Shown: positions 49,683-59,123, numbered from the stretch's first letter. The stretch: 64,000 nt of DNA from Thermosipho africanus Ob7 (GCF_003351105.1 NZ_NKRG01000006.1:62001-126000), one strand, 5' to 3'. Notes: generated by a model from the letters alone, not told the origin. Numbers and translations are program-made.

Positions 49683-51203
49683 TTAGTTTCCTCCTTCCGT
49701 AAGATCAATTTCTACTTTTTTGTAATAATCTTTATCTTTTGGAGGAATCTTTGAAAGTATAATTGCAATTATTGGGGTTATAATAAGCATTGAAAATCCG
49801 GTCCACAATGCCCATGATGGATAATCACCGTATGGTTTTTTAAGTTCATCAAAGAAATTGAGCCCTAAAATTATAATTAGTACAGCAGGTATAAGGAACT
49901 TTATTGAGAAATTAAACCATTTTCCAATTTTAATTTCAGAGACTTCATTGATGTATTTTCTAAGTTTTTCTGCACCAAACAACCAACCTATTATTATTGA
50001 TTCCAAAATTCCAGCAATTAAAAGTCCATAAACGCTTACAAAGTGGTCGATGATGTCAAGCCAGTAAAGTCCTCCTTGTGTTGAGAACAAAAGGCCTGCT
50101 AGGAATCCAAAGATTGAAAAGCCTATCAAAAATGCCTTTTTATTTACCTTAAATTTGTCTGATGCAGCAGCTTCGACTGCTTCGACAAGGGAAAATGCAG
50201 AGTCAATACCTAGTGTTAAAAGCATTAAGAAGAATAAAAGACCGATAATTGATTGTACAACAACTCCACCTGGGAAGAGAGAAATAGCTTGTGGATAAAC
50301 TACAAATGCAAGGCCTATTCCACCACTGACTACTTTATCAACTGGAACGGATAACTGAGTTGCCATATAGCCAAGAACAGAAAATACTGCAATACCTGCA
50401 AGGTAAGATGTTGCACTATTTCCAAGAGCGGTTATAATAGCGTTGTTTGCAATATCTTCTTCTTTTTTGTTATAACTACCATATGCGATCATGATTCCAA
50501 ATGCAAGACTCAAGGTGAAGAATATCTGGCCAAATGCATTTGCCCAAACTCTTGGATCAGCAAGTTTTGCAAAGTTTGGTTCAAACAAGAAATTCAATCC
50601 TTTTGCAGCACCATCTAACGTGATTCCCCTGATTCCAAGGATTAAAAGAAGTACAACTGGAAGTGGTACTGTCCATGCAACTGTTTTTCCGACTGAAGTT
50701 GTACCTTTTCTTAGTATAAAGTATATCCATAGCCAGGTTAGAGCAAGACCAATAACAATTGGCCATCTAATTGAACCAAGCTCACCAGGTCCACTTGAAA
50801 CTTGTAAAAATTTTCCAAAGAAGAAACCATTTGGATCATCTTTCCAGGCAACTCCAAAGGAGTAGTAAAGATAGTTGAAAATATAAGCCATAATGACGTT
50901 ATAGTAGAAAGTAATGATTGCACCGCCAATAACGGCAAACCAACCAATGAACTCTGCGTTCTTTCTTATTATTGCCATTGACTTTGGAGCACTACTTTGA
51001 AGCCCTTGACCGATTGCAAATTCGGCCATAAGTAGTGGAATACCTACCAAAAATAGAGCAATAAAATATGGAACATAGAAAGCACCACCACCGTTTGAAT
51101 ATGCCATGTAAGGGAATCTCCAAGCATTACCAAGACCAGCAGCTGACCCTACTGCCGCAAGAACAAAAGCCCATCTAGATCCCCACTTTTGCCTAGCCAC
51201 CAT
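49683..51203 (-). CDS. NSS-family sodium-dependent amino acid transporter
   Basis: A 506-residue membrane protein with about 12 helices. The start KWGSRWAFVLAAVGSAAGLGNAWRFPYMAYSNGGGAF is the sodium/neurotransmitter symporter signature, read here in pieces; unwound helix 1 (AAVGSAAGLGNAWRFPY) binds sodium and substrate. LGIDSAFSLVEAVEAA is in helix 8. It imports an amino acid with sodium. I chose the ATG at 51203 with GAGGGGAT rather than 51218. Confidence 0.88.
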   Translation of the reverse strand: MVARQKWGSRWAFVLAAVGSAAGLGNAWRFPYMAYSNGGGAFYVPYFIALFLVGIPLLMAEFAIGQGLQSSAPKSMAIIRKNAEFIGWFAVIGGAIITFYYNVIMAYIFNYLYYSFGVAWKDDPNGFFFGKFLQVSSGPGELGSIRWPIVIGLALTWLWIYFILRKGTTSVGKTVAWTVPLPVVLLLILGIRGITLDGAAKGLNFLFEPNFAKLADPRVWANAFGQIFFTLSLAFGIMIAYGSYNKKEEDIANNAIITALGNSATSYLAGIAVFSVLGYMATQLSVPVDKVVSGGIGLAFVVYPQAISLFPGGVVVQSIIGLLFFLMLLTLGIDSAFSLVEAVEAAASDKFKVNKKAFLIGFSIFGFLAGLLFSTQGGLYWLDIIDHFVSVYGLLIAGILESIIIGWLFGAEKLRKYINEVSEIKIGKWFNFSIKFLIPAVLIIILGLNFFDELKKPYGDYPSWALWTGFSMLIITPIIAIILSKIPPKDKDYYKKVEIDLTEGGN

Positions 51204-51341
51204 ATCCCCTCCTCTCAAAAATGTAATGCTTGGTTAATATTATATCAAAAAACATAAAAGTTAGTCAAATAAAATTTACTTTGTTAATTTAAAAACAATA
51301 CAGGCAATTTAAACGTAACAAAAGGCGGGTAAGGAGGGAGG

Positions 51342-52793
51342 TTACTTCTTTAGCTTCTTTTTTTCATTCTTCATAGTGTATAACCTTTTATCTGCAACAC
51401 TGTATGCTTTATCAAAGTTAAAATTGTTGGAAATACCATATGAAAAATCTAATTTTAGTTTCTTAATTGAATTTTTCCTGATCCTATTAACCAATTGTTC
51501 TGGATTTTCTGTGTCAGTAACTATGGCAAATTCATCGCCGCCAAGTCTTATAACATAATCTGTTGATCTTGTGTTTTCTTTTAAAATATCTGCAAATTCT
51601 TTTAAAATTTTATCTCCAAATTGATGGCCGAGGGTGTCGTTTAATTCTTTAAAATTGTCTAAATCTATTAAAATTAATTTTCCCTTGTTTGGGATGTTTT
51701 CAATTATATTGCGATTAAAAAGTTGTGTCATAGGATCTACGAATGTAAGATCCTTGAGGTTTTCTTTTTCTTTTACAATCTCTTCAAACTTTTTTATTAA
51801 AATTAAGCTTATTCCAGTTCTAAAGATTACAATACCATATGGAAGCATAATTTCACTGGATGCTTTTGTAAAAAGAAGATATATTGTTTGCAAAATTGAT
51901 AAAATAAGAAAGTTTGTGCTAAAATAAAATATTTTAAGTTTGTTTTTGTATACCAAATAAAAAATAGAAGAAGATAGAATTATTATGTAAACATTTAAAA
52001 TACTACTTAAAAGATTGAATGAACTTAAAGAATTAAATGCAAAGAAAATGGACAATAATATAAGTGTTGGAAGAAGAAAGATTTTTTTGTTTTTGTTTAA
52101 AAGCGAACTAAAGCCTATAACGTTAAAGCATTGGGCAAGTACCGCAGAAGATATAAAGATTTTTCTAAAGAATATAAATGTTGAGATATCTCCTGAATAA
52201 GCTCTAAATTGAAAATCAAATAGCATTAAAAATGTAAAAATTGAAGAAAGACCGGTGTAGAAAATAGATTTTTCGATATTTTTTTCAAATTTTAAAGAGG
52301 ACAATATTAGAATTATTCCAACAATAAATGTTATACCTTGTGAAAAGATATAAAAATCTTGTCTGAATACTTTAATTAATGTTGCATGGAGGTTAGCAGC
52401 TTTTTGGTCAGTCAAAACTGGAGTATAATGTATGCCGATATCGTAAACTCCAAATAAAATGACTTTTAAATTTACCTTTTTATTGTAAAATTTTTCTGGG
52501 ATCTTTACAACAATTGCTTTGGGCCATAGGTTTCCAGAAACTGTTCCAAGCTCAAATATTTCATCATTTTCTACAAGAATTTTAATCTTGCTTGCGGAAA
52601 CCTTTCCAAAAAAGAGATAACTATAAAACTTGTCAACTTTAATAGTAGTTGACAAAGTAATTGTTGAAGGTTTGCTAAGTGTAGTATATGGTAGGTTAAT
52701 ATCGTTTAATGGGATACCGTCTACTTTGACTAATTGGTTTAGAAACAGGAATAATAGTATAAATATAAGAATAGAGAAGCCGAGTTTTTTCAT
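51342..52793 (-). CDS. Membrane diguanylate cyclase (7TM sensor plus GGDEF)
   Basis: A 483-residue protein. A signal/anchor helix and an extracytoplasmic domain (residues 20-150) are followed by about seven membrane helices in 7TMR-DISM style, a short coiled coil (KKFEEIVKEKENLKDL), and a GGDEF domain. The active site is RLGGDEFAIV and the product-inhibition site RSTD lies five residues before it, so it probably makes c-di-GMP and is feedback inhibited. The ligand sensed is unknown. Start ATG at 52793 with GGGGGAA. Confidence 0.83.
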   Translation of the reverse strand: MKKLGFSILIFILLFLFLNQLVKVDGIPLNDINLPYTTLSKPSTITLSTTIKVDKFYSYLFFGKVSASKIKILVENDEIFELGTVSGNLWPKAIVVKIPEKFYNKKVNLKVILFGVYDIGIHYTPVLTDQKAANLHATLIKVFRQDFYIFSQGITFIVGIILILSSLKFEKNIEKSIFYTGLSSIFTFLMLFDFQFRAYSGDISTFIFFRKIFISSAVLAQCFNVIGFSSLLNKNKKIFLLPTLILLSIFFAFNSLSSFNLLSSILNVYIIILSSSIFYLVYKNKLKIFYFSTNFLILSILQTIYLLFTKASSEIMLPYGIVIFRTGISLILIKKFEEIVKEKENLKDLTFVDPMTQLFNRNIIENIPNKGKLILIDLDNFKELNDTLGHQFGDKILKEFADILKENTRSTDYVIRLGGDEFAIVTDTENPEQLVNRIRKNSIKKLKLDFSYGISNNFNFDKAYSVADKRLYTMKNEKKKLKK

Positions 52794-52889
52794 TTTTTCC
52801 CCCACATATATTTTAATAAAAAAATAATATTTTAATCAAAATTATATTATCATTATTATAGAAAAATGGCAACTATTATGTAAAGATTT

Positions 52890-53378
52890 TCATTGTAATT
52901 TTGAATATTCTAGGAGAATGGTTCCTTTTTCATTTAAAATATTAGTTGAAATTAACTTGAATTGTTGATATGGAAAAGAAAGTTTTTCTGCATTTTCAAG
53001 AGTAATTGGTTCAATTGTAATATAAATTTTATCAATATATGGAAAAAATTGCTTGAAAACTGATTTACCACCAATAACTGCAGCTTCATTAATTTTATTT
53101 TTTTCCAAAAATCTTATTACTTGAATTGGTGATTCATTTAAAAAAATAAGATTTTCTGAATTTTTGTAATTTTTACTTGTAAGAACAATATTTAAGCGGT
53201 CTTTTAGAGGAAAACCAATACTTTCGTACGTTTTTCGCCCCATTATTACTGTTCCGATCTTTGTTGTAAGTTCTCTAAAGTGCGCTTTATCTTCTTTAGA
53301 TCCCCACTCTATTTTATCGTATTCAGAAATGGCAAAACCTCCAAATATGTCTGTAACAACAATCATAGATAAATGCAT
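52890..53378 (-). CDS. Dihydrofolate reductase-like protein
   Basis: A 162-residue protein of the DHFR/RibD-C fold. GTVIMGRKTYESIGFPLKDRLNIVLTS is the cofactor region, and AAVIGGKSVFKQFFPYIDKIYIT the second nucleotide-binding strand. The substrate end (MIVVTDIFGGFAISEYDKI) differs from common FolA, with no clear catalytic acid in the usual place. It may be a true DHFR of the Thermotoga type or a related pyrimidine reductase. Single gene, divergent from the GNAT gene. Confidence 0.7.
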   Translation of the reverse strand: MHLSMIVVTDIFGGFAISEYDKIEWGSKEDKAHFRELTTKIGTVIMGRKTYESIGFPLKDRLNIVLTSKNYKNSENLIFLNESPIQVIRFLEKNKINEAAVIGGKSVFKQFFPYIDKIYITIEPITLENAEKLSFPYQQFKLISTNILNEKGTILLEYSKLQ

Positions 53379-53460
53379 ATTAATTCCCCCTTTTTTTTGT
53401 CATTTTTTTAATTTTAACATAATTTGTTATATAATATGAATATAGAAATGAGGTGAAAAC

Positions 53461-53925
53461 ATGTCGGATTTAATTGTCAAATTATATGATTTAGATTTTA
53501 GTTACGATTTATCAGAAAATATTCTTATAAAAAGACCTATTGGTCCTGAAAAGATTCATGTTGTCGAGTGGACTTTAAAAAATTTTGGAAAACTTTGGGC
53601 AAGTGAAGTTGATGTCGCGTTTTCAAACAATCCAATATCCGTTTTTATTGCATATGAAAAAGAAAGTAAAGATATTGTTGGTTTTGCATGCTATGACACG
53701 ACATCAAGAGGTTTTTTTGGACCAACCGGTGTTTTAAAAGAATATAGAAAGAAAGGTATTGGTAAAGCTTTGCTTTTAAGAGCGTTACAGGATATGCTTA
53801 ATGTAGGATATGCATACGCTATAATTGGAGATGCGGGACCTGTTGAATATTATAAGAAAGCAGTTGGAGCAATTGAAATTCCAGATTCTAGTCCAGGAGT
53901 ATATAAAGATTTGTTAGATAAATAA
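53461..53925 (+). CDS. GNAT-family N-acetyltransferase
   Basis: A 154-residue protein. GVLKEYRKKGIGKALLLRAL is the acetyl-CoA pyrophosphate loop, with FACYDTTSRGFFGPTG before it and YAIIGDAGPVEYYKKAVGA after. The acceptor is not known. GAGGTG precedes the ATG. TATAAT at 53430-53435 is a likely -10 box. Confidence 0.8.
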   Translation: MSDLIVKLYDLDFSYDLSENILIKRPIGPEKIHVVEWTLKNFGKLWASEVDVAFSNNPISVFIAYEKESKDIVGFACYDTTSRGFFGPTGVLKEYRKKGIGKALLLRALQDMLNVGYAYAIIGDAGPVEYYKKAVGAIEIPDSSPGVYKDLLDK

Positions 53926-53939
53926 AAAGGAGTAAAAAA

Positions 53940-54992
53940 ATGATATATTTTGTTTTTATTTTAGCATTTTTTTTGCTAATTTTATTTCTCTATTTTTGGA
54001 GAAACTTAAAAGTTTTGAAAAAAGTCGGTTGTTTTGATTTTTCATGCAAAAAGGCTTTTGAAAAGAATTTTTTGTATAGAGTGTATAAGATTTTTAATAA
54101 ATATGACGATAAAGATGATACTATAGATACTTTAAAGGAAATATTTGAGTTTATAGTTGAGATTTTAGAAGCTCAAGCTTGGTCTCTTCTTTTAACTCCA
54201 AAAGAAAAAATGTGGAGATTTATTGTTTGGAACTATAATTTGGATGATAAACCACTTGAGATTTTGGGAGAATTTTTACAAAATAATACACCGTATAATC
54301 TCAGCCAAATTATTTCCAAAAAACGCTATTACTTTATTTCTGATGTTTTGAAAACTAAGTATTGGAAAGAAGTTAAAGGTATAGATACAAGATCGTGGTG
54401 CGGTATTCCATTAGTTTATAACGGAGAGGTCTATGCAATATTAAATGTTGATTGGTATAGAAAGAAAAGACTGAAAAAGATTGATAAAATTCTTTTTGAT
54501 ATAATCACTGAAGAATTATCAAAACCAATTTTGAATATTTTAAGAGTTAAAGAAAGATTAGAAGAAAAAAATATTGATTTATTGACAGGTTTATACAATA
54601 GAGCAGTTTTAGATTATATTGATAACAGTAAGTATAATTATTTGATTTTTTTGGATTTGGATAATTTTAAAGAAGTTAATGATAGTTTTGGGCATCTTGT
54701 TGGCGATGAAGTATTAAGAATAATTTCAAGGAGATTAAAAAATACAGTAAAAAGTGATGATCTAATAATAAGGTATGGCGGAGATGAGTTTATAATATTA
54801 GTAAATTCAACTAGAGAAGGTCTAGAAAAATTAATTCAAAGAATTAAAGAACATGTATCAAGAAATATTAATGTAGAAGATAAAGATGTGAATGTTGGGG
54901 TATCAATTGGCTACTGTATGTTGGATAAAGGGTTTGAAGATGCTATTAGAATAGCAGATGAAATGATGTACAAAGATAAAAACAAAAATTAA
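53940..54992 (+). CDS. GAF-GGDEF diguanylate cyclase
   Basis: A 350-residue protein with one N-terminal membrane helix (residues 2-22), a GAF-like sensor (LEAQAWSLLLTPKEKMWRF to WCGIPLVYNGEVYAILNVD) and a GGDEF domain with active site RYGGDEFIILV. At the usual inhibitory RxxD place the sequence is KSDD, so feedback by c-di-GMP may be weak. LLTGLYNRAVLDY marks the domain start. It follows the GNAT gene by 14 bases with AAAAGGAG upstream. Confidence 0.82.
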   Translation: MIYFVFILAFFLLILFLYFWRNLKVLKKVGCFDFSCKKAFEKNFLYRVYKIFNKYDDKDDTIDTLKEIFEFIVEILEAQAWSLLLTPKEKMWRFIVWNYNLDDKPLEILGEFLQNNTPYNLSQIISKKRYYFISDVLKTKYWKEVKGIDTRSWCGIPLVYNGEVYAILNVDWYRKKRLKKIDKILFDIITEELSKPILNILRVKERLEEKNIDLLTGLYNRAVLDYIDNSKYNYLIFLDLDNFKEVNDSFGHLVGDEVLRIISRRLKNTVKSDDLIIRYGGDEFIILVNSTREGLEKLIQRIKEHVSRNINVEDKDVNVGVSIGYCMLDKGFEDAIRIADEMMYKDKNKN

Positions 54993-55024
54993 AGAATAAT
55001 TTACTTTTGTAGTTTTGTAGAAAC

Positions 55025-55053
55025 TTGACAGAACATAAAGTATATGGTATTAT
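55025..55053 (+). promoter_or_regulatory. Promoter of the tRNA Lys-Leu-Gly cluster
   Basis: TTGACA at 55025-55030 and TATTAT at 55048-55053 with a 17-base spacer, plus TGG just before the -10. It is the clearest consensus promoter in the window. Confidence 0.85.
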
Positions 55054-55074
55054 TTTAATCGGCTTGTGACGGTT

Positions 55075-55150
55075 GACCTGGTAGCTCAGCAGGTAGAGCA
55101 CCTGACTTTTAATCAGGGGGCCGCGGGTTCGAATCCCGCCCGGGTCACCA
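55075..55150 (+). tRNA. tRNA-Lys (anticodon TTT)
   Basis: The acceptor GACCTGG pairs with CCGGGTC before A-CCA. The anticodon loop CTTTTAA gives TTT. The T arm GCGGGTTCGAATCCCGC is standard. CCA is encoded. Confidence 0.95.
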
Positions 55151-55155
55151 GAGGG

Positions 55156-55242
<87 letters not shown>

Positions 55243-55254
55243 AGAAGAAAGTAT

Positions 55255-55329
55255 GCGGGTGTAGCTCAGTGGTAGAGCGCCTGCTTGCCAAGCAGGAGGT
55301 CGCGGGTTCAAATCCCGTCGCCCGCTCCA
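55255..55329 (+). tRNA. tRNA-Gly (anticodon GCC)
   Basis: The acceptor GCGGGTG pairs with CGCCCGC before T-CCA. The anticodon loop TTGCCAA gives GCC. CCA is encoded. Confidence 0.95.
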
Positions 55330-55359
55330 AGGTAAAAGATAAATATTAATGTATAAAAA

Positions 55360-55390
55360 ATGCTCCATCTTGGGTGGAGCATTTTTTTTT
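55360..55390 (+). terminator. Terminator of the tRNA cluster
   Basis: ATGCTCCA and TGGAGCAT around a seven-base loop, followed by a T run. Confidence 0.85.
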
Positions 55391-55454
55391 GCATAGTAAA
55401 AAAATTATATAAAGATACTAAAATAATCATTTTTGGCGAAGATCTTTAATTTAA

Positions 55455-55494
55455 TAAAAAATCTCCCTTTCAAAGTTGAAAGGGAGATTTTATT
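55455..55494 (-). terminator. Terminator of the rplK-rplA operon
   Basis: On the minus strand AATCTCCCTTTC and GAAAGGGAGATT with a short loop, then TTTTTT. It begins just after the rplA stop at 55498. Confidence 0.85.
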
Positions 55495-55497
55495 ACT

Positions 55498-56196
55498 TTA
55501 TTGTGTTAATGTTGCAGGATCAACTTTTATACCAGGTCCCATTGTTGTTGAAAGGACAACTTTCTTTATAAAGTTACCTTTAACTCCTGCTGGTTTTAAA
55601 TTCAATATTTGCTCGTATGCTGACTTTATATTTTCTTTTAACTTTTCGTTGTCAAATGATGCTTTACCAACTGGAATATGTAAGTTTCCTGTTTTATCGG
55701 TTCTGACTTCCATTCTACCTTTTTTGAATTCTTTAACTGCTGAAGCAACATCATTTGTGACTGTGCCAGCTTTAGGATTTGGCATTAAGCCTCTTGGACC
55801 AAGAATTTTACCTAGTTTACCTATTACTCTCATCATATCTGGTGTTGCTATTGCAACGTCAAAATCCAAGAAGTTTTCTTTTTGTATCTTTTCAGCTAAA
55901 TCTTCTGCTCCAACATAATCTGCGCCTGCTGCTTTTGCTTCTTCAGCCTTTTCACCAGTTGCAAATACCAAAACCTTAACTTCTTTACCAGTACCATGTG
56001 GCAATGAAATAGTACTTCTAATTTGTTGGTCAGATTTTCTGTAATCGATGTTTGTTTTTATGTGTAGTTCAACTGTTTCATCAAATTTAGCTGTTGCAAC
56101 TTTTTTAGCAAGATCGATTGCTTCGTTTAAGTCATAGTCTTTGTTTCTGTCTACAAGTTTTCTTACCTCATTATACCTTTTGGAGTGCTTCGGCAT
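55498..56196 (-). CDS. rplA: 50S ribosomal protein L1
   Basis: A 232-residue protein with the L1 pattern: [50 protein letters not shown] in pieces, and [17 protein letters not shown] at the end. L1 forms the L1 stalk of the large subunit and, in many bacteria, represses its own rplK-rplA message. It lies 25 bases after rplK. Full length for the family. Confidence 0.97.
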   Translation of the reverse strand: MPKHSKRYNEVRKLVDRNKDYDLNEAIDLAKKVATAKFDETVELHIKTNIDYRKSDQQIRSTISLPHGTGKEVKVLVFATGEKAEEAKAAGADYVGAEDLAEKIQKENFLDFDVAIATPDMMRVIGKLGKILGPRGLMPNPKAGTVTNDVASAVKEFKKGRMEVRTDKTGNLHIPVGKASFDNEKLKENIKSAYEQILNLKPAGVKGNFIKKVVLSTTMGPGIKVDPATLTQ

Positions 56197-56221
56197 TTTG
56201 CCTCCTCCTTCCTAAAATTTA

Positions 56222-56647
56222 TTAGTCTACAACCTCAATTCCCATACTTTTTGCGGTTCCTTCAATTATCTTCATGGCCGCTTCAATATCATTTGCATTT
56301 AAATCTTTCATTTTGATTTCTGCAATTTCTTTAATTTGGTCTCTTGTAACTTTTCCTACCATTTTTCTCTTTGGTTCTTGAGAACCAGAGTTTAATTTTG
56401 CTGCTTTTTTCAACAAGAATGATGCTGGTGGTGTTTTTGTAATAAATGTAAATGACCTATCTTCGTATACTGTGATAATTACTGGAATTATCATACCTGC
56501 TTTATCAGCAGTCGCTGCGTTAAACTTCTTACAGAATTCCATTAAGTTTACACCACGTTGACCTAATGCAGGACCAACTGGTGGTGCAGGAGTAGCTTTT
56601 CCTGCTTCAAGTTGCAATCTTACCTGTGCAACTACCTTTTTTGCCAT
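56222..56647 (-). CDS. rplK: 50S ribosomal protein L11
   Basis: A 141-residue protein. [26 protein letters not shown] is the conserved N-terminal domain, and [13 protein letters not shown] the rRNA-binding part. It forms the GTPase-associated centre. A candidate L1-binding leader precedes it at 56663-56697. Confidence 0.97.
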   Translation of the reverse strand: MAKKVVAQVRLQLEAGKATPAPPVGPALGQRGVNLMEFCKKFNAATADKAGMIIPVIITVYEDRSFTFITKTPPASFLLKKAAKLNSGSQEPKRKMVGKVTRDQIKEIAEIKMKDLNANDIEAAMKIIEGTAKSMGIEVVD

Positions 56648-56662
56648 AATACAACCTCCTTC

Positions 56663-56697
56663 TTGTGGTTATAGGGTTAACCCTCCCACTTGGTAAC
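56663..56697 (-). promoter_or_regulatory. Candidate L1-binding mRNA leader of rplK
   Basis: On the minus strand GTGG-GA-GGG, loop TTAA, CCC-TATAA-CCAC folds as two short stems around an asymmetric internal loop, in the place where L1 binding sites are found before rplK. The match to the L1 consensus is from memory. Confidence 0.4.
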
Positions 56698-56704
56698 AAG
56701 TATA

Positions 56705-57769
56705 TCAAACTTTTTCAACTTCACTGGTATGAACAGTGACTGGTGTCTCTCTACCAAAAATGGTAACAGAAACTTTCAATTCATTGTGCTCAGGGTTAAT
56801 TTCTTTTACGCTACCAACAAAACCTTCAAATGGTCCTGAAACAATTTTTACAGAGTCTCCTACTTCGAAATCAAATTCAATCTTTATTTCCTTTTCTTTT
56901 TCTACCTGTGGTGTTTCTTCAACACCAGCAAGTCTCAATAGAACTTTTGCTTCTTTATCATTAATTGGAATTGGTCTACCGCCTGAGGAAACAAAATCTA
57001 TAATTCCAGGAACGGTTCTAACAAAATGCCAAAATTCGTCATTCATGATCATTTCAACAAAGAGATAACCCGGGAAAAGCTTTCTAACCTTTACTTTTTG
57101 AACCTTTATTTCTTTTTTTGTTGGAAAATCTATGATTTCAATTCTCCCAGAACTTTTTGCGGTAACCTTTTTTGGCTCAGCTAGTATCTGCCCAGTTTTT
57201 ACCTGTGTTCCTTTCTTAATGGTAGAAACAAATGTTTCATTTGGAACAACATATACATCTATTTCACTAATTGAATTTCTTACAACAATTCTTTTCATAT
57301 TTTCGGTTTGAATAATTTTTCCATCTATTTCACAAATAATTTCTTCATCACTGGAAAGTGGCATTCCTTGCTTTACGTGTCCACCAATTTTAAGTCCTGT
57401 AATTGGTTTATTTTTCTGAGGAATAACATATGTTTTGGTAAATTTCTTATCTTCAGTTTCTATAACAACCTTTTTGGCATTTCTTACATCAGTTACAATG
57501 CCATCTCTTCTAACCCTTATAGCTGGCTCTTCAGCTAAAACGTCACCTTTTTTAACTAAAGTACCATTTGATACAAGAATTTTAGCATTTAAGGAGACGA
57601 TGTGTCTTTCAGATGATTTTGAAGAAGCATCAATAACAACTTCTTCGGGTAAAAGTACCCTAGAAATAACATGCTCAAGTCCTTGAGCTTTTATTTTCGC
57701 TTCCAAATTCTCTTTGGCGGTAGCTTCATACCCCGCCAATGTTTGTAAAATATACCATCTTTTTTTCAT
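56705..57769 (-). CDS. nusG: Transcription factor NusG with Thermotogales-type insertion
   Basis: A 354-residue protein, about twice the usual 180. The NGN domain starts KKRWYILQTLAGYE and is split near residue 45 by an inserted domain of about 180 residues (KILVSNGTLVKKGDVL and similar beta repeats). NGN resumes at RKLFPGYLFVEMIMNDEFWHFVR, and the KOW domain is VGDSVKIVSGPFEGFVGSV. The insertion is known from Thermotoga maritima NusG (domain DII). It lies between secE and rplK, the usual order. Confidence 0.95.
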   Translation of the reverse strand: MKKRWYILQTLAGYEATAKENLEAKIKAQGLEHVISRVLLPEEVVIDASSKSSERHIVSLNAKILVSNGTLVKKGDVLAEEPAIRVRRDGIVTDVRNAKKVVIETEDKKFTKTYVIPQKNKPITGLKIGGHVKQGMPLSSDEEIICEIDGKIIQTENMKRIVVRNSISEIDVYVVPNETFVSTIKKGTQVKTGQILAEPKKVTAKSSGRIEIIDFPTKKEIKVQKVKVRKLFPGYLFVEMIMNDEFWHFVRTVPGIIDFVSSGGRPIPINDKEAKVLLRLAGVEETPQVEKEKEIKIEFDFEVGDSVKIVSGPFEGFVGSVKEINPEHNELKVSVTIFGRETPVTVHTSEVEKV

Positions 57770-57786
57770 TTATACCACCTCAAAAA

Positions 57787-57975
57787 TTAAAAAAACTTAA
57801 ATAAAGCACTCAATGCGCCTGAGAAAATCAAGTCAAGAGCAAAGAAGTAAACACCGGTAACCAACAAAATAACCAGAACAACACCTGTTGCTCCCCAAAG
57901 CTCTTTTCTATTTGGCCAATGTGTCTTTTTAATTTCAGTCTTTACTTCTCTAAAAAATTTTTTTAATTTTTCCAT
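57787..57975 (-). CDS. secE: Preprotein translocase subunit SecE
   Basis: A 62-residue protein. MEKLKKFFREVKTEIKKTHWPNRKEL is the conserved amphipathic part, and one helix (VVLVILLVTGVYFFALDLIF) anchors it. It stabilises SecY. GGGGGAGATG precedes the ATG and nusG follows after 17 bases. Confidence 0.94.
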   Translation of the reverse strand: MEKLKKFFREVKTEIKKTHWPNRKELWGATGVVLVILLVTGVYFFALDLIFSGALSALFKFF

Positions 57976-58000
57976 CTGGCATCTCCCCCATAAAAAAATT

Positions 58001-58076
58001 TGGCAGGGGCGGCAGGACTTGAACCCGCAACACCCGATTTTGGAGACCGGTGCTCTGCCAGTTGAGCTACGCCCCT
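58001..58076 (-). tRNA. tRNA-Trp (anticodon CCA)
   Basis: The acceptor AGGGGCG pairs with CGCCCCT before G-CCA. The anticodon loop CTCCAAA gives CCA. It sits between rpmG and secE, an order common in bacteria. Confidence 0.95.
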
Positions 58077-58082
58077 GCGTTT

Positions 58083-58232
58083 TTATGCTTTAGTCTCTAC
58101 ATGCTTCGTGTGTTTATTACATTTTGGACAATATTTTCTAAGTTCTAACTTTTCCTTCTTGTTTTTTTCTCGAGTCGTATAATAATTTTTATTTCCACAT
58201 TCAGAACATTTCAAAGCGACTTGCATTCTCAT
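58083..58232 (-). CDS. rpmG: 50S ribosomal protein L33
   Basis: A 49-residue protein, [20 protein letters not shown] to the end. Two CxxC motifs (CSEC and CPKC) form a zinc ribbon. The ATG at 58232 has GGAGGGAAG. The longer frame upstream runs through the tRNA-Tyr gene and is not coding. Confidence 0.95.
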   Translation of the reverse strand: MRMQVALKCSECGNKNYYTTREKNKKEKLELRKYCPKCNKHTKHVETKA

Positions 58233-58257
58233 CGTCTTCCCTCCTATTAAAAAAATC

Positions 58258-58344
58258 TGGTGGTGAGGGAAGGATTCGAACCTTCGAAGGCATTCTGCCA
58301 GCGGATTTACAGTCCGCCCCCTTTGGCCGCTCGGGCACCTCACC
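58258..58344 (-). tRNA. tRNA-Tyr (anticodon GTA)
   Basis: The acceptor GGTGAGG pairs with CCTCACC before A-CCA. The anticodon loop CTGTAAA gives GTA. The long variable arm is typical of bacterial tRNA-Tyr. Confidence 0.95.
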
Positions 58345-58353
58345 ACCTATACT

Positions 58354-58429
58354 TGGAGCCAGCGGAGGGACTCGAACCCTCAACCTATTGATTACAAATC
58401 AATCGCTCTGCCAATTGAGCTACGCTGGC
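58354..58429 (-). tRNA. tRNA-Thr (anticodon TGT)
   Basis: The acceptor GCCAGCG pairs with CGCTGGC before T-CCA. The anticodon loop TTTGTAA gives TGT. Confidence 0.95.
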
Positions 58430-58468
58430 TCGCTGCGGTTTCTATTATACCTTATATCAAAGAACCTG

Positions 58469-58693
58469 TCAATACTTTACATAGGGTAAAAGTGCCATTT
58501 GTCTTGCTCTCTTAATTGCAATTTTAACCATTCTTTGGTGTTTTGCACAATTTCCGGTAATTCTTCTTGGAATTATCTTTTCTTTTTCTGTTAAAAATTC
58601 TCTTAGAAGTTTGACATCTTTGTAGTCAACATATTCTACCTTTGATTGGCATAACTTACATACTTTTGGTTTTCTCTTTCTTCTATATCTCAT
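58469..58693 (-). CDS. rpsR: 30S ribosomal protein S18
   Basis: A 74-residue protein. [40 protein letters not shown] and [23 protein letters not shown] are the S18 core. It has Cys pairs (CKLC) as in zinc-binding S18 forms. It pairs with S6, encoded two genes upstream. Confidence 0.97.
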   Translation of the reverse strand: MRYRRKRKPKVCKLCQSKVEYVDYKDVKLLREFLTEKEKIIPRRITGNCAKHQRMVKIAIKRARQMALLPYVKY

Positions 58694-58718
58694 TTATATT
58701 ACCTCCTTTTTTCAAAGA

Positions 58719-59123
58719 TCAAAATGGCGGTTCATCATTATCATTGTTATCAAACAACTCGTCATATTCAATTTCATTTTCAGCTTCCGGTACTATTGGA
58801 ACATCATCTTTCTTGTCCATAAACGTAACTTGATCTGCCCAAATTTCTGGAGTAGTCCTGTTTTGTCCGTCACTTGTCTGCCATCTATTTATTCTTAGTT
58901 TTCCTTCAACAAGGACTAGTCTACCTTTGGTCAAATAATTTTGAACGAATTCCGCTAATCTGCTGAATGTAACTATTCTTATAAAATCTACTTCATCATT
59001 GTCCCTTCTGTTGCTTCTATTTACTGCTATTGTAAATGTCGCAACTATTGTCCCATTTATTGTTTGTTTAACTTCTGGATCCCTCGTCAGCCGCCCAACC
59101 AGGACGACCTTATTATAGTTCAC
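58719..59123 (-). CDS. ssb: Single-stranded DNA-binding protein
   Basis: A 134-residue OB-fold protein: MNYNKVVLVGRLTRDPEVKQ, VDFIRIVTFSRLAEFVQNYLTKG, LVLVEGKLRINRWQ. The acidic tail ends DNDNDEPPF, the tip that binds partner proteins. It lies between rpsF and rpsR and overlaps rpsF by four bases. Confidence 0.96.
   Translation of the reverse strand: MNYNKVVLVGRLTRDPEVKQTINGTIVATFTIAVNRSNRRDNDEVDFIRIVTFSRLAEFVQNYLTKGRLVLVEGKLRINRWQTSDGQNRTTPEIWADQVTFMDKKDDVPIVPEAENEIEYDELFDNNDNDEPPF

Noticed and set aside
58201-58383. Open frames over tRNA-Tyr and tRNA-Thr
   Set aside because: They arise from tRNA sequence; the real L33 start is at 58232.
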